A stretch of 64,000 bases of DNA from Rhodothermales bacterium (lineage in GTDB: Bacteria; Bacteroidota; Rhodothermia; Rhodothermales; VXPQ01), in the NCBI GenBank assembly GCA_951812335.1, contig OX638293.1, positions 886,501 to 950,500 of the forward strand. Direction: 5' to 3'. Shown piece by piece: positions 1-10,078 of the stretch. Position 1 is the stretch's first letter. Each line of letters opens with the position of its first letter. The notes under the pieces are model-generated. The model was not told where the DNA came from. It searched no databases and was given only the letters and a program-made list of their open reading frames with translations. A program made the translations under genes and the position numbers.

Positions 1-258
1 TACAGTGTGTACGGGTTATGATGCATAAGGTGCCGATTGGTTGCAAACAAACGACGGAACTTATTGCTTTTTTCGAAGAAAGAACGACGTTCGTCCGGCT
101 CCAACGGCTTTGTCCCGGAATCAAGCAAACATCGCGCCATTTCCGGATCCTCCACGGAATATCTGGCTTTCCTCCTGTGACGCTGTCCGGATTCGTTCCG
201 GGCCGCCTGCGTTTCTCTCTATAGTGTATTTAATAAACGGCGCCCACTGTGCAATATT
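1..258. other. Upstream region of proS, no gene seen
   Basis: I see no convincing gene here. The short open frames lack family resemblance and overlap each other. The last 40 bases are AT-rich and probably hold the proS promoter, but no clean -35/-10 pair stands out. Confidence 0.4.
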
Positions 259-1734
259 ATGGCCGATGTGATTACAAGCCGCGAGAAAGATTATGCGCAA
301 TGGTATCTGGACATTGTGCAGCATGCGAAGCTGGCCGATTACTCGGCGGTGCGCGGGTGTATGGTCATTCGTCCGAACGGCTGTGCGCTGTGGGAGAACA
401 TGCGCCGGGCGCTCGATGACATGTTCCGGGAAACGGGGCACGAGAATGCCTATTTCCCCTTGTTCATTCCCCAATCCTTTCTGGCGCAGGAGGCCGAGCA
501 TGTAGAGGGTTTCGCCAAGGAGTGCGCCGTGGTCACCCACTCGCGTCTTATGGAAAACCCGTCCGGCGACGGGCTGTTGCCCGATCCCGATTCGAAGCTG
601 GAGGAGAATCTCATCGTCCGCCCCACCAGCGAAACGATCGTCTGGGACGCCTACCGTAACTGGATCCAATCGTGGCGCGACCTGCCCATTCTCGTCAATC
701 AATGGGCGAACGTCGTACGCTGGGAGATGCGTACGAGGCTGTTTCTGCGCACGATGGAATTTCTCTGGCAGGAAGGGCACACGGCCCACGAAACGAAGGA
801 GGAGGCCATTGAGGAAACGCTGCGCATGCTGGAGGTATACGCTACCTTTGCCGAGGAATGGATGGCCATGCCGGTGATCCGGGGCGTGAAAACGGCAAGC
901 GAACGTTTTGCGGGGGCAGTGGATACGTATTGTATCGAGGCCATGATGCAGGATGGGAAGGCCTTGCAGGCCGGCACCAGTCATTTCCTCGGCCAGAACT
1001 TCGCCAAAGCGTTCGACTGCCAATTCCAGAACCGGGAAAACCGGCTCGAATATGTGTGGGCTACTTCCTGGGGGGTCTCGACCCGTCTGATCGGGGCGCT
1101 CATCATGACGCATTCGGATGACCGGGGACTGATCCTCCCGCCTCGCCTCGCTCCCACGCAAGTCGTGATCGTACCCATTTTCCGGAAAGACGAAGAGCGG
1201 ACCGTCGTGCTCGAGGCGGCCGACCGCATCCAGGCAGCGCTGCGCGCGGCAGGCGTTCGCGTCAAGGTGGATGCCCGCGAGACGCACCGTCCCGGCTGGA
1301 AATTCAACGAGTACGAAGTGCAGGGGGTGCCGGTGCGGCTTGCCATCGGTCCCCGCGACGTCAAGAACCATAAGGTCGAAATGGCGCGCCGCGACAAGCC
1401 CGGGAAGGAAATCGTTTCGCAGGAGGGGCTGCCCGCCCGGATCGGGGCTGAGCTCGAAGATATTCAGCAGCACTTGTTTGACCGGGCGCTGGAAATGCGC
1501 GAAGCCTCCACCCGGTGCGTCGACGACTACGAAGCGTTCAAGGATACCCTGGACCGGCATGGCGGCTTTGTGTGGGCTCACTGGGACGGTACGCCGGAAA
1601 CCGAGGCCCGCATCAAACAGGAAACGAAAGCGACCATTCGGTGTATCCCGATGGGTGCGGACAAGGAACCGGGCAAGGATATGCTGACCGGCAACCCGTC
1701 GGAGCGCCGTGTTCTTTTCGCCCGGGCCTATTAA
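259..1734 (+). CDS. proS: Prolyl-tRNA synthetase, archaeal/eukaryotic type
   Basis: A class II aminoacyl-tRNA synthetase of 491 residues that charges tRNA-Pro in the cytoplasm. The length and layout match the short ProS form found in archaea, eukaryotes and some bacteria: an N-terminal catalytic core starting with YAQWYLDIV, motif 2 around [23 protein letters not shown], an anticodon-binding domain from about residue 300 (QVVIVPIF), and a C-terminal domain ending in ARAY. It lacks the INS editing insertion of E. coli-type ProS. The ATG at 259 gives the family's usual N-terminus. A palindromic repeat element starts two bases after the stop codon. Confidence 0.96.
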   Translation: MADVITSREKDYAQWYLDIVQHAKLADYSAVRGCMVIRPNGCALWENMRRALDDMFRETGHENAYFPLFIPQSFLAQEAEHVEGFAKECAVVTHSRLMENPSGDGLLPDPDSKLEENLIVRPTSETIVWDAYRNWIQSWRDLPILVNQWANVVRWEMRTRLFLRTMEFLWQEGHTAHETKEEAIEETLRMLEVYATFAEEWMAMPVIRGVKTASERFAGAVDTYCIEAMMQDGKALQAGTSHFLGQNFAKAFDCQFQNRENRLEYVWATSWGVSTRLIGALIMTHSDDRGLILPPRLAPTQVVIVPIFRKDEERTVVLEAADRIQAALRAAGVRVKVDARETHRPGWKFNEYEVQGVPVRLAIGPRDVKNHKVEMARRDKPGKEIVSQEGLPARIGAELEDIQQHLFDRALEMREASTRCVDDYEAFKDTLDRHGGFVWAHWDGTPETEARIKQETKATIRCIPMGADKEPGKDMLTGNPSERRVLFARAY

Positions 1735-1735
1735 C

Positions 1736-1900
1736 GGATACTCTGATCAAGACCACTTCGATCAGCGCTTCACTTTCACGCGTAAGGAACGACATGCTTG
1801 CATCGTTGAAATCAGCGCAAAACACGGCGGATTCGGGTCGTCGCGGTCGTGAAGCGTCCCTGTCTGCCTCTGAATCTTTGCGGACTTAATCAGAGCATCC
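1736..1900. repeat. Palindromic intergenic element, copy A
   Basis: A 165-bp copy of the dispersed element also seen at 7595, 44357 and 45312. It opens with GGATACTCTGAT and closes with ATCAGAGCATCC, an inverted pair with one mismatch. The interior (ATCAGCGCTTCACTTTC, later GCGGATTCGGGTCGTCG) matches the copy at 45312, but the internal long hairpin is reduced. It begins directly after the proS stop codon. Confidence 0.8.
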
Positions 1901-2009
1901 TAACGTAATTCACAGTATTCACAGAAAGACCCATCCCTGGTACTGCCCATCGATCCACGGCTACATCGATTCATCCGGCCCTGAACTCAAACCGGGAGCG
2001 TAACGCTTC

Positions 2010-4448
2010 GTGCGCACTGCATTCGCCCTTTTCGCCGTCGCAGCAGCCTTGTGGCCTTCTTGTGTTCTTGCCCAGGAATGGGGCATGGTGTCCGGACACG
2101 TTCTGTCCGCAGAGGAGAATGTTTCCGTACCCAACGTCAGCATTCTGGTAAGCGATACCGAATTCGGCACCGCGAGCAGGCAAGACGGGGGATACACGCT
2201 CCGGCTGCCGGCAGGCGCGCACGTATTGCAATTCTCGGCGGTCGGGTACGAAACGACACGGCGTCGCGTACAGGTCCAGCCCGGCGAAACGACCGTGCTA
2301 AATGTTCGATTCGAGGCATCTGTTGTCGAGATGCAGGATATCGTGGTGGAAGAGGACGTGTTTTTCCCGGAACCCGGGGTGTATGAACTGGAGCCGGAAG
2401 TCGTTCGCAACGTGCCCTCCCCTTTCAAGGGTTTTCAGGCGCTGAGCGTATTACCCGGCGTAGCCGCCAACAACGAACTCTCCAACCAGTACTCGGTACA
2501 CGGCGGGGGATTTCACGAAAACCTTATTTTCGTCAACGGCTTCGAGGTATACATGCCGTTACGCCCAAGGCAGGGGGAACAGGAGGGCCTCGGCTTGCTT
2601 AATCCGGACCTGGCGGACCGGATCGTGCTGTATACGGGGGGATTTCCGGCGAAGTACGGGGGGAAACTTTCGTCCGTGCTGGAGACCCGCTACCACCGGC
2701 CGGATGACGAATCCATGCGCGGGTCCGCCACAGCGTCTCTGCTCGATGCAGGCTTTTCGCACCGGGGAGCTGTCGCAGGGGGACGTTTCGGATGGAATGC
2801 CGGCCTTAGAAAAGCGCGTGCCCGCCACTTCTTCCGCACGCAGGAAAAGAAGGGAGATTACCGTCCCGACTACACGGACGTGCAGGGTCTGGCGACCTGG
2901 CGCTTCGCATCCGGACACGAGGTCGAAGCGCTGGGTATTTACGCCAACCATGTGTTCCGTTTCGAACCGGAGAGCCGTAAGACGTATTTCGGCATCGTGA
3001 GCGCCAACCCCGACAGGCCGTCGGACCTGCGTTCCTTCTGGACCCGCTATGACGGGGCCGAAAACGACGGATACGAAACGCGATTTGCCGGCGTACGCCT
3101 GATTAACCGGATCGCCTCTTCTTTGTCCGTAGAACACGATGCGGCGTACTTCGGCGTTTCCGAGACGGAACGCTTCGATATTCGGGGGGCTTCCATCGTG
3201 TACCGTGTCGATACGGGCAGCGATCCCAATACCGGCGCGGGGCATATTCCCACAGGCAACGTGACAGAGGAGGAATTTGCCGACAACGTCATAGAAAGCG
3301 CCGCATGGACCGGGCAAGGTCGGTACCGATTCCAGGGCAGGCGGCATGCGTTGGAGGCAGGCTGGAGCGTGCGCGCCTTTTCTTTTTTCGACCGCATCGA
3401 CGAGTATGCCGTTCTGTACGGCAAAAACACGAACGGCGAATCCGTTCGTATCGAAGCGAACCGCCTGTCCGACGAAGCCACACTTTCCGCATGGAAAACC
3501 GGCGTGTACTTGCAGGACACGATCCAGCGGGGCGGGTTGCTCGTCACGGGCGGCATGCGAGCGGACCGGTTCTCTTTCAACGGCGCATGGACTCTTGCAC
3601 CCAGAATCTCGGCGCGGTACGTCGTAAGCGAACGCATGACGGCAACCGGTTCGTGGGGCTACTATCACCAGACCCCAACCTACCGCGAATTCCGTGGAAA
3701 ACCTGCGCCGGGCGAAACGATTCTTGGCGCCCTCAACCGGGATATCCGGTCCCAGCGGGCCGTACAGTATGTGCTGGGCGGCGAATATTTCCTGCCTGCA
3801 AGGCGGCTGTATGTACGCGCCACCGCTTTCTACAAGGATATGGACCGTCTCATATCGTATGACGTGCGGAACGTGCGCCTCCTGTATTCCGGGGAAAACG
3901 ATGCGGAAGGGCGGGCTTTGGGGCTGGATGTGCATCTGTACGGCGAACTCGTACCCGGGCTCGAAAGTCGGCTGAATTACGCGTACCTGAATGCCGTCGA
4001 GACGTTTCTGCCGGAGTACCGGTCGGAGGTCCTGGACGGAACGATTCCGCGCCCTTCGGACCAGCGCCACACCATCTCTCTCTTTGTGCAGGATTATATA
4101 CCGGGAGATTCCACATGGAAAGTGCATTTGCGCGGCCTCTTCGGAAGCGGCTTTCCGTACACGCCGCCCGTGCCCGACCGTCAACTCGGAAGATTCGTGA
4201 TTCAGGTGCCCGGCGAAAGAAATTCGGCCCGGTATCCCCCGTACCGCCGCGTGGATCTCGGCCTGACGAAAATCGTGAGCGTCGGGGCTGGATTGCGCCT
4301 GGAATTGACCGCAGAGCTACTCAATGCGTTCGATATGACGAATACGGTGGCCTATGCCTGGACGCCCGGCGGCGACGGTATCTGGGAGCGGATTCCCACG
4401 CGCCTGACCCCGCGCACATTCAACGTCCGGGCTCGTGTGGAATGGTGA
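2010..4448 (+). CDS. TonB-dependent receptor with N-terminal CarboxypepD_reg-like domain
   Basis: An outer-membrane active-transport receptor of 812 residues, substrate unknown. It starts at GTG, preceded by GGGAG, and opens with a signal peptide (residues 1-21, cut after VLA). A carboxypeptidase-regulatory-like beta-sandwich follows (about 28-105, GHVLSAEENVSVPNVSILV), then a plug domain (about 125-215, with SVHGGGFHENLIFVNG and YTGGFPAKYGG) and a long 22-strand-type barrel ending in RVEW, an aromatic C-terminal residue as expected for an outer-membrane protein. It stands alone with no SusD partner, so a small substrate such as a metal chelate or cofactor is more likely than a glycan; that is inference. 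Confidence 0.9.
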   Translation: MRTAFALFAVAAALWPSCVLAQEWGMVSGHVLSAEENVSVPNVSILVSDTEFGTASRQDGGYTLRLPAGAHVLQFSAVGYETTRRRVQVQPGETTVLNVRFEASVVEMQDIVVEEDVFFPEPGVYELEPEVVRNVPSPFKGFQALSVLPGVAANNELSNQYSVHGGGFHENLIFVNGFEVYMPLRPRQGEQEGLGLLNPDLADRIVLYTGGFPAKYGGKLSSVLETRYHRPDDESMRGSATASLLDAGFSHRGAVAGGRFGWNAGLRKARARHFFRTQEKKGDYRPDYTDVQGLATWRFASGHEVEALGIYANHVFRFEPESRKTYFGIVSANPDRPSDLRSFWTRYDGAENDGYETRFAGVRLINRIASSLSVEHDAAYFGVSETERFDIRGASIVYRVDTGSDPNTGAGHIPTGNVTEEEFADNVIESAAWTGQGRYRFQGRRHALEAGWSVRAFSFFDRIDEYAVLYGKNTNGESVRIEANRLSDEATLSAWKTGVYLQDTIQRGGLLVTGGMRADRFSFNGAWTLAPRISARYVVSERMTATGSWGYYHQTPTYREFRGKPAPGETILGALNRDIRSQRAVQYVLGGEYFLPARRLYVRATAFYKDMDRLISYDVRNVRLLYSGENDAEGRALGLDVHLYGELVPGLESRLNYAYLNAVETFLPEYRSEVLDGTIPRPSDQRHTISLFVQDYIPGDSTWKVHLRGLFGSGFPYTPPVPDRQLGRFVIQVPGERNSARYPPYRRVDLGLTKIVSVGAGLRLELTAELLNAFDMTNTVAYAWTPGGDGIWERIPTRLTPRTFNVRARVEW

Positions 4449-5104
4449 GCAAACATTTCATAAACCCCTATATTCGGACCCGGATCGGTCATCGACATTT
4501 CAGAAAATCTCATGCCCTGCCGCAGGGATATATTCTTTCGATTTTCCGGGCGTCGAAATTCTCCGATCGGGGCGTTCCGCCGGCGCCCGCAGGGAACAGA
4601 CGACCCCCTTGCCGTTAAAAACAATATTCCTGTCCGTAAACGGACGCGAATATCGCGCACCTGGTGCGGATGCGTATAAGAACCTGACAAATATATCTTC
4701 AGGGAGTTGGTCTTCACATTCGGACGGCAGGCCCACCCTCCTTGTGCAAACAGGGAGGTCCTTTCTTCGGAAAGGCAGGGACGATCGAAGGAATGCGAGC
4801 GATTCCCGCCTATGTAAGGTAGAGGTTCTTCTATCCACCGCTCGGGAGCGCGCCCTTTTCGGGAGCCGCCCCGGCGCCGACTTCGGGCGCTTCGTTGCGC
4901 CTGTACGGGCCGGGGTGTTCCTTTATATCAATGACAGGTCGGAGACGGTGCATATTGCGCATACCCCGCCTGTCCCCCGAAGAAGCCTTCCGTAAAATCT
5001 TCGCCGCCGCCAGGCCGCCTGATCCAACGCTACGCGCCGCCATGCCAAAGAAGCGATTCAGGCCCTGGTGAGTATCCTGTACTAATCCTCTGAAATAAAG
5101 CAGC
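4449..5104. other. Intergenic region, 656 bp, no gene recognised
   Basis: This stretch lies between the TonB receptor and ccmF. Short open frames exist on both strands but none resembles a known family. I saw no terminator hairpin or repeat. It could hold a degraded gene or a small RNA; nothing supports either. Confidence 0.4.
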
Positions 5105-7615
5105 ATGTCCGGCGTCATCGGACACATTCTGATCCTTTTCGGCTTTGTAGTCTGCGGGCTTGCGGGCTACGCCTATCTTCAGGCCGCGCGCACCGGCAAT
5201 CCGGAATGGCGGTGGATCGGACGCGCTGCATGGGGCGCCATGACCGCAAGCCTTGCGGTAGCTGCAGCGGTCCTGATGGTCCTGCTTCTGACGCACCAGT
5301 TCCAGTACTCCTACGTATATCAGCAAACGTCCCGTTCGCTGCCGACCCACTTTCTGGTTTCCTCTTTCTGGGCCGGTCAGGAAGGATCGTTTCTTCTCTG
5401 GATCCTTCTGATGAGTGTTCTCGGGCTGGTCCTGATGCGCACGAAACGCACATGGGAAGCCCCGGTCATGACGATCGTAGCAGGGTCGCAGTGGTTCCTT
5501 ATTTCCATGATCGCGGGGTTGCAACTGGGGCCGCTGCGCATAGGCGCTTCGCCCTTCGCCACGCTGGCCGAGAAATTCCCGGACGCCCCCATGCTGCAAA
5601 TTCCCGGGTTCATCCCGGCGGACGGGTCCGGACTCAACGACCTGCTCCAGAATTACTGGATGGTCATTCACCCCCCTACGCTTTTCCTGGGGTTCACCCT
5701 GATGGCCGTCCCGTTCGCCTTCGCCGTCGCGGCGCTATGGAAACGCCGGTATACCGAGTGGATTCCGCAGGCGCTGCCCTGGGCGCTCGTCGCTACCGCG
5801 GTGCTGGGCGTGGGCATCGCCATGGGCGGCTACTGGGCGTACGAAACCCTCAATTTTGGCGGCTACTGGGCGTGGGACCCCGTGGAAAATTCCTCGCTCG
5901 TGCCCTGGCTTACGGGGATCGCCGCCGTACACGCCATGATCATCCGGAAGAGAAGCGGAAGAGGGCACAAGTCCACCTTCCTGTTCTGCATTCTTTCGTA
6001 CATGCTGGTCATTTACTCGACCTTCCTGACGCGGAGCGGGATTCTTGGCGACGTGTCGGTGCATTCCTTCGTCGATCTGGGTATGATGAACCAGCTCCTC
6101 GTCTGGATCCTGGGCATGGCCGCCGTCGGGTTCGGGCTTTTCGCGTACCGTTACCGGGAGCTTCCGGCGCCCGACCGCGAACCCAACCTGCTCTCGCGCG
6201 AATTCATGACGTTTTGCGGGGCGATGCTGCTGGCCTGTCTGGCGGCGGTCATCATCGTGGGCACCAGTTCTCCGATTCTGGGTAAACTGTTCCGCGAAGC
6301 GCCCTCCACCGTGCCGATCGCCTTCTACAACAAGTGGACGATCCCGATTTCCATCCTGCTTGTGTTCCTGGCGGGTCTGGGGCAGCTTTTCTGGTGGCAC
6401 AGAATGGACATCGAGCAGGTGAACCGGGTGCTCATCAAGCCGATTGCGGGGGCCGTGGTCAGTACGGTTGCCGTGCTCATCTTTACGCCGTTCGTGGCGA
6501 CGACCGTCCAGCGGCCCGACCTTTCGGCAGCGGCTGCGGCGCAGGATGTTACCCAGGCGGGATTCGGGTTCGGCAGCGTCGGATTCCTCGAAGGCTTTCA
6601 AAATTTCGGGCAGATCTACGGAACGGGCATTCTCCTGCTGCTCCTCGTGTTTATGGCGTTCTTCGCCCTCTACGGGAACGGCATGGTGCTCTGGAGGATC
6701 GGGCGGGGCAATCCGCGCATGGCGGGCGGCGCTACGGCGCATGTAGGGTTCGCCATTATGGTCCTCGCCATTGTGGCGTCGAGCGGGTTCAGCAAGCCGA
6801 TCGGGGCCGTACGCGGCGCGCCGCTCGCCGAGGGCCGCGACAGTTTTATCATCGAGCGCGGCCAGACGCGCATGATCGGCGGGTACCGCGTGACCTATTC
6901 GGGGCGCGAACGCACGGCGCGCAACCGCCCGGTGTACGTGCTGGATTTCGTCGATCCGAACGGGCGGGAATTCACGGTCAGGCCGGTCGTGTACAAAAGC
7001 GCTCAGGCCCAGTGGATCCAGCACCCCGACCACGAAATGTACCCGGACAAGGACATCTTCGTGGCGGTGTCGCCGAGCGTGATGCAGGAGGATGTCCGGG
7101 CGTCCGACGACGATCCTGTGGCGCAGCAGGGCGAACTCACGATTTCTCGCGGCGATTCCATGGTGGTGGGCGACGACGCCTTCGCCATACAGTTCGTCAA
7201 TTACCAGACGGACCTGGCCGATCTGCCCGATTCCACGGAGATCGGCGTGGCGGCCCTGCTGGACGTGACCCATCTCGAAACCGGCGAAACCCGCCGTTTG
7301 ACGCCGGTCTACCTGATCATGCAGGACCGTTCGCAGCAATACATTCAGAATCGCGTCAGCGATTGGGGCCTGACGGTCACGTTTACGGGGATGAACGTGG
7401 ATAACGGCTCCATCCGCCTCTTCCTGGAAGGCGTTGCCGTAGCCCCCAACGACTGGCTCGTCGTGCAGGCCTACGAAAAGCCGTTCATCAACTTCCTCTG
7501 GTTCGGGTTTCTGCTTCTTACCTGTGGCTTCGGGTTCGCGGCGTACCGGCGCTATGCGGACAACCGCCATAGTGCGCAGCGCGCAGAACGCACAGGATAC
7601 TCCGATCAGGGGTAG
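5105..7615 (+). CDS. ccmF: Cytochrome c-type biogenesis protein CcmF (heme lyase subunit)
   Basis: An integral membrane protein of 836 residues of the CcmF/NrfE family, which hands heme to apocytochrome c on the outer face of the inner membrane. About 14 hydrophobic segments are visible. The heme-handling WWD signature lies near residue 250 (GGYWAWDPVENSSLVPWL), and conserved histidines occur in VIHPPTLFLG and in the loop after HSF. A large soluble periplasmic domain (about 575-790) precedes the last membrane helix. The C-terminus is odd: the final codons (GYSDQG) come from the left end of a repeat element starting at 7595. No ccmE, ccmG or ccmH genes are adjacent. Confidence 0.95.
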   Translation: MSGVIGHILILFGFVVCGLAGYAYLQAARTGNPEWRWIGRAAWGAMTASLAVAAAVLMVLLLTHQFQYSYVYQQTSRSLPTHFLVSSFWAGQEGSFLLWILLMSVLGLVLMRTKRTWEAPVMTIVAGSQWFLISMIAGLQLGPLRIGASPFATLAEKFPDAPMLQIPGFIPADGSGLNDLLQNYWMVIHPPTLFLGFTLMAVPFAFAVAALWKRRYTEWIPQALPWALVATAVLGVGIAMGGYWAYETLNFGGYWAWDPVENSSLVPWLTGIAAVHAMIIRKRSGRGHKSTFLFCILSYMLVIYSTFLTRSGILGDVSVHSFVDLGMMNQLLVWILGMAAVGFGLFAYRYRELPAPDREPNLLSREFMTFCGAMLLACLAAVIIVGTSSPILGKLFREAPSTVPIAFYNKWTIPISILLVFLAGLGQLFWWHRMDIEQVNRVLIKPIAGAVVSTVAVLIFTPFVATTVQRPDLSAAAAAQDVTQAGFGFGSVGFLEGFQNFGQIYGTGILLLLLVFMAFFALYGNGMVLWRIGRGNPRMAGGATAHVGFAIMVLAIVASSGFSKPIGAVRGAPLAEGRDSFIIERGQTRMIGGYRVTYSGRERTARNRPVYVLDFVDPNGREFTVRPVVYKSAQAQWIQHPDHEMYPDKDIFVAVSPSVMQEDVRASDDDPVAQQGELTISRGDSMVVGDDAFAIQFVNYQTDLADLPDSTEIGVAALLDVTHLETGETRRLTPVYLIMQDRSQQYIQNRVSDWGLTVTFTGMNVDNGSIRLFLEGVAVAPNDWLVVQAYEKPFINFLWFGFLLLTCGFGFAAYRRYADNRHSAQRAERTGYSDQG

Positions 7616-7767
7616 TGTCAGGAGTGGTGCGGGCGCGGAGCGCCCTTCGGGAGTCTGAGAGGGGCACGCTGGCCGCGTCATTTAATTATGTGGAGGACGG
7701 GCCACACTGCTTCGTCATTTCTTGCCAGCGCGCGCCTCTGAGCTTTGCGGACGTAATCAGAGCATCT
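7595..7767. repeat. Palindromic intergenic element, copy B
   Basis: The left end GGATACTCCGAT lies inside the 3' end of ccmF and supplies its last sense codons. The right end ATCAGAGCATCT stops just before the metal-permease stop codon. It keeps the internal inverted repeat (GAGGGGCACGCTGGC paired imperfectly with GCCAGCGCGCGCCTC), so it may act as a bidirectional terminator between these convergent genes. Confidence 0.8.
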
Positions 7768-7768
7768 T

Positions 7769-8896
7769 CTACAAATTCTCGATCGCCTCGGAAGCCGCCT
7801 TGCGGCCTTGCGGGGTCAGCGCCAGCAGATCGTCCTCGTCCTCGTCATTCGTCCGCTGCACCAGTCCGTTCGATTGCGCCCTGCGGACGACCCGCCGCGC
7901 AAAATCCCGTTCCCAGGAAAGGTGTTCCTCAAGGTGCCCGATACGGTGTTCTATGTCCGCCTCGGGCAGTCCCTCGTGGTTGAACAGGTGGATGGCGAGC
8001 ATCGTTTCGGCGAATTCCCACTTCTGCCGGATGCGCCGCTGCCGGCCCGCAAGGATGCCGTACCGGGGAGCGCCCAGCCAGACGGCCAGGAACACCAGAC
8101 CCGATGCCGTGGCCATGGCGCCCGCAATGGATACGTCGAAAAGGCGGGCCATCTGAAACCCGCCCACGGCGGACGCCGCCCCGAGGGCCACGCTCAGCAG
8201 GATCATGTCGCGAAGCCGGTCCGTGAGCAGGTAGGCCGCCGCGGACGGTGCCACCATCATGGCCACGACCAGGATCGACCCCACGGCGTCGAACGCCGCC
8301 ACCGCCGTGATGGACACGAAGGTCATCAGCCCGTAATGAATCAGCACCGGCCCGAAACCCAGCGCCGCCGCCAGCCCGGCGTCGAATGTGGCGATCTTCA
8401 GTTCCTTGTAGAAGAGGGTGATGAAGGCGACATTCGCCAGCCCGACGGCGCTCATTATATACAGGGCGCGCGGTCCGATATCCCTGCCCCCGACGATCAG
8501 CCGGTCGAAGGGCGCAAAGGCCGGTTCGCCCAGCAGCACCGCATCGGTGTCGAGGTGTACGTCCCCGGCAAAGCGGGCGATAAGAATAATGCCGATGCTG
8601 AACAGCACGGGAAACGTCAGCCCGATGGCGGCGTCTTCCCGGACCAGCCGCGTGGACATGAGCAGTTCGACCAGCATTACCGTGAGCACGCCCGTGGCTG
8701 CCGCAGCCAGAATCAGCAGGGGGGAATTGAGATTGTGGGTCAGAAAGAAGGCGATTACGATGCCCGGCAGGATCGCATGGCTGATGGCGTCGCTCATCAT
8801 GGCCATCTTGCGCAGCACGAGAAACGTTCCCGGCAGCGCGCACGCTGCGGCCACCACCACCGCGAGGAGTTGTATTTCCATCTCGCCCTGGGTCAT
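7769..8896 (-). CDS. Manganese/zinc ABC transporter permease with C-terminal winged-helix domain
   Basis: A TroD/ZnuB-type inner-membrane permease (375 residues) for divalent metal uptake. About eight transmembrane helices fill residues 1-275; family motifs are SDAISHAILPGIVIAFF and the DAVGSILVVAMMVAPSA region. From about residue 285 the chain becomes soluble and charged (RQKWEFAETMLAIHLF, then LLALTPQGRKAAS), resembling the winged-helix DNA-binding domain of DtxR/MntR regulators. The ATG at 8896 is chosen because it overlaps the upstream permease stop codon (ATGA), showing translational coupling; the open frame extends 19 codons further upstream. It is the last gene of a four-gene operon. 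Confidence 0.9.
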   Translation of the reverse strand: MTQGEMEIQLLAVVVAAACALPGTFLVLRKMAMMSDAISHAILPGIVIAFFLTHNLNSPLLILAAAATGVLTVMLVELLMSTRLVREDAAIGLTFPVLFSIGIILIARFAGDVHLDTDAVLLGEPAFAPFDRLIVGGRDIGPRALYIMSAVGLANVAFITLFYKELKIATFDAGLAAALGFGPVLIHYGLMTFVSITAVAAFDAVGSILVVAMMVAPSAAAYLLTDRLRDMILLSVALGAASAVGGFQMARLFDVSIAGAMATASGLVFLAVWLGAPRYGILAGRQRRIRQKWEFAETMLAIHLFNHEGLPEADIEHRIGHLEEHLSWERDFARRVVRRAQSNGLVQRTNDEDEDDLLALTPQGRKAASEAIENL

Positions 8897-9999
8897 GTCC
8901 GCTCCTCTTTCAGGGTTTCCACGTTTCGCAGGCCGGCGTCGGTGAGGGCCCACCCGCTCGCTGCGCGGCGGACCAGGCCATCCTTTTCCAGACGGTCAAG
9001 CAGGCGGTCTACCGGAACCTCTTTTGCGCGCATGGCCTGCACGGCCCCCCTCGGGTGGGGGCGGAGCGGATCGTTGTGCTGCATCCCGAGGGCGTACAGG
9101 TCCAGCAGCACGGTTTCCAGCTGGAAGCGTCCCGTGCTCCGCCGGGCCCGAAGATGTCGCGCCGCCAGACCGCGATTGGGCGCGAACAAGAGCGACAGGA
9201 CCATGATGACGCCCATGCAGAGCACGATCAGCGGGCCGGTGGGCAGGCCGGTCCCGGTGCTGCTGAGCACCGCGCCGGTTACGCCGGCCGCTGCGCCGAA
9301 CCCGGCGGACAGCAGCACCATCTTCCACAGGGTATCCGTCCATTGCCGTCCGGCCGCCGCAGGCGCCACGATCATCGCGCTCATCAGCACGACGCCGACG
9401 GTCTGCAACCCGATCACGATCGCCACGACCAGCAGCGCGGTCAGGAAAAGATCCACGCGGCGCATGGGCAGGCCCAGCGTACGCCCGAATTCCGGGTCGA
9501 AGGCCAGCAGTTTCAGTTCTTTCCAGAAGAGCGCCATCAGGAGGAGCGCCGCCCCTCCCGGAACCGCCATCGTAACGACGTCGCGCCGGACGAGCGAGGA
9601 GGCCTGCCCGAACAAAAATGTGTCGAGGCCGGCCTGTGCGGCCCCGGCCCGCTGCCGGATATAGGTCAGCAACACCAGACCGATACCAAAGAACACCGAC
9701 AGAGTCAGGGCAAGCATGCTATCGTACTTGATCCGGGTGGTCCCGGTGACGGACATGATCCAGAGCGTCGCCAGCCATCCCGCAAGCGCGGCTCCGATCA
9801 TGAGTGCAAGGGGCGTCTTGCCGCCCGTCAGCAGAAACGCGATCGCTATGCCGGGCAAGGCTGCGTGGGAAATGGCGTCGCCCAGGAGGCTTTGCCCGCG
9901 CAATACGGCGTAGGTCCCCAGGCCGCCGCTTACGATACCCAGCACGGCGGAACCCAGCGCCACCATCCGCAGCGTATAGTCGCTGAACAGTTGCTCCAT
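8893..9999 (-). CDS. Manganese/zinc ABC transporter permease, second subunit
   Basis: A TroC/MntC-type permease of 368 residues. The hydrophobic core (residues 1-280) carries GQSLLGDAISHAALPGIAIA and TVGVVLMSAMIVAPAAA, the hallmarks of metal-type ABC-3 permeases. Like its partner it has a soluble C-terminal tail (about 290-368: RFQLETVLLDLYALG, VDRLLDRLEKDGLVRR, GWALTDAGLRNV) that looks like a winged helix. The start at 9999 follows a repeat-rich 79-bp spacer; the longer open frame upstream is low-complexity translation of that spacer and of the ATPase gene. Its 3' end overlaps the next permease by 4 bp. Confidence 0.9.
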   Translation of the reverse strand: MEQLFSDYTLRMVALGSAVLGIVSGGLGTYAVLRGQSLLGDAISHAALPGIAIAFLLTGGKTPLALMIGAALAGWLATLWIMSVTGTTRIKYDSMLALTLSVFFGIGLVLLTYIRQRAGAAQAGLDTFLFGQASSLVRRDVVTMAVPGGAALLLMALFWKELKLLAFDPEFGRTLGLPMRRVDLFLTALLVVAIVIGLQTVGVVLMSAMIVAPAAAGRQWTDTLWKMVLLSAGFGAAAGVTGAVLSSTGTGLPTGPLIVLCMGVIMVLSLLFAPNRGLAARHLRARRSTGRFQLETVLLDLYALGMQHNDPLRPHPRGAVQAMRAKEVPVDRLLDRLEKDGLVRRAASGWALTDAGLRNVETLKEERT

Positions 10000-10078
10000 C
10001 GCGTTGTCCGGGGAATGTTTCGGGGAACGTCCTGGGGAACGTTTTTTGGAATATTCCGGGGAATGTCCCGGGGAATGT
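10000..10078 (-). repeat. Imperfect ACATTCCCCGG repeats between operon genes
   Basis: On the minus strand the spacer between the ATPase stop codon and the permease start consists of five imperfect copies of ACATTCCCCGG or ACGTTCCCCRG plus one GGAATATTCC palindrome. It is the only real gap in an otherwise overlapping operon. It may affect expression of the downstream permeases or simply be slippage-prone sequence. Confidence 0.6.
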
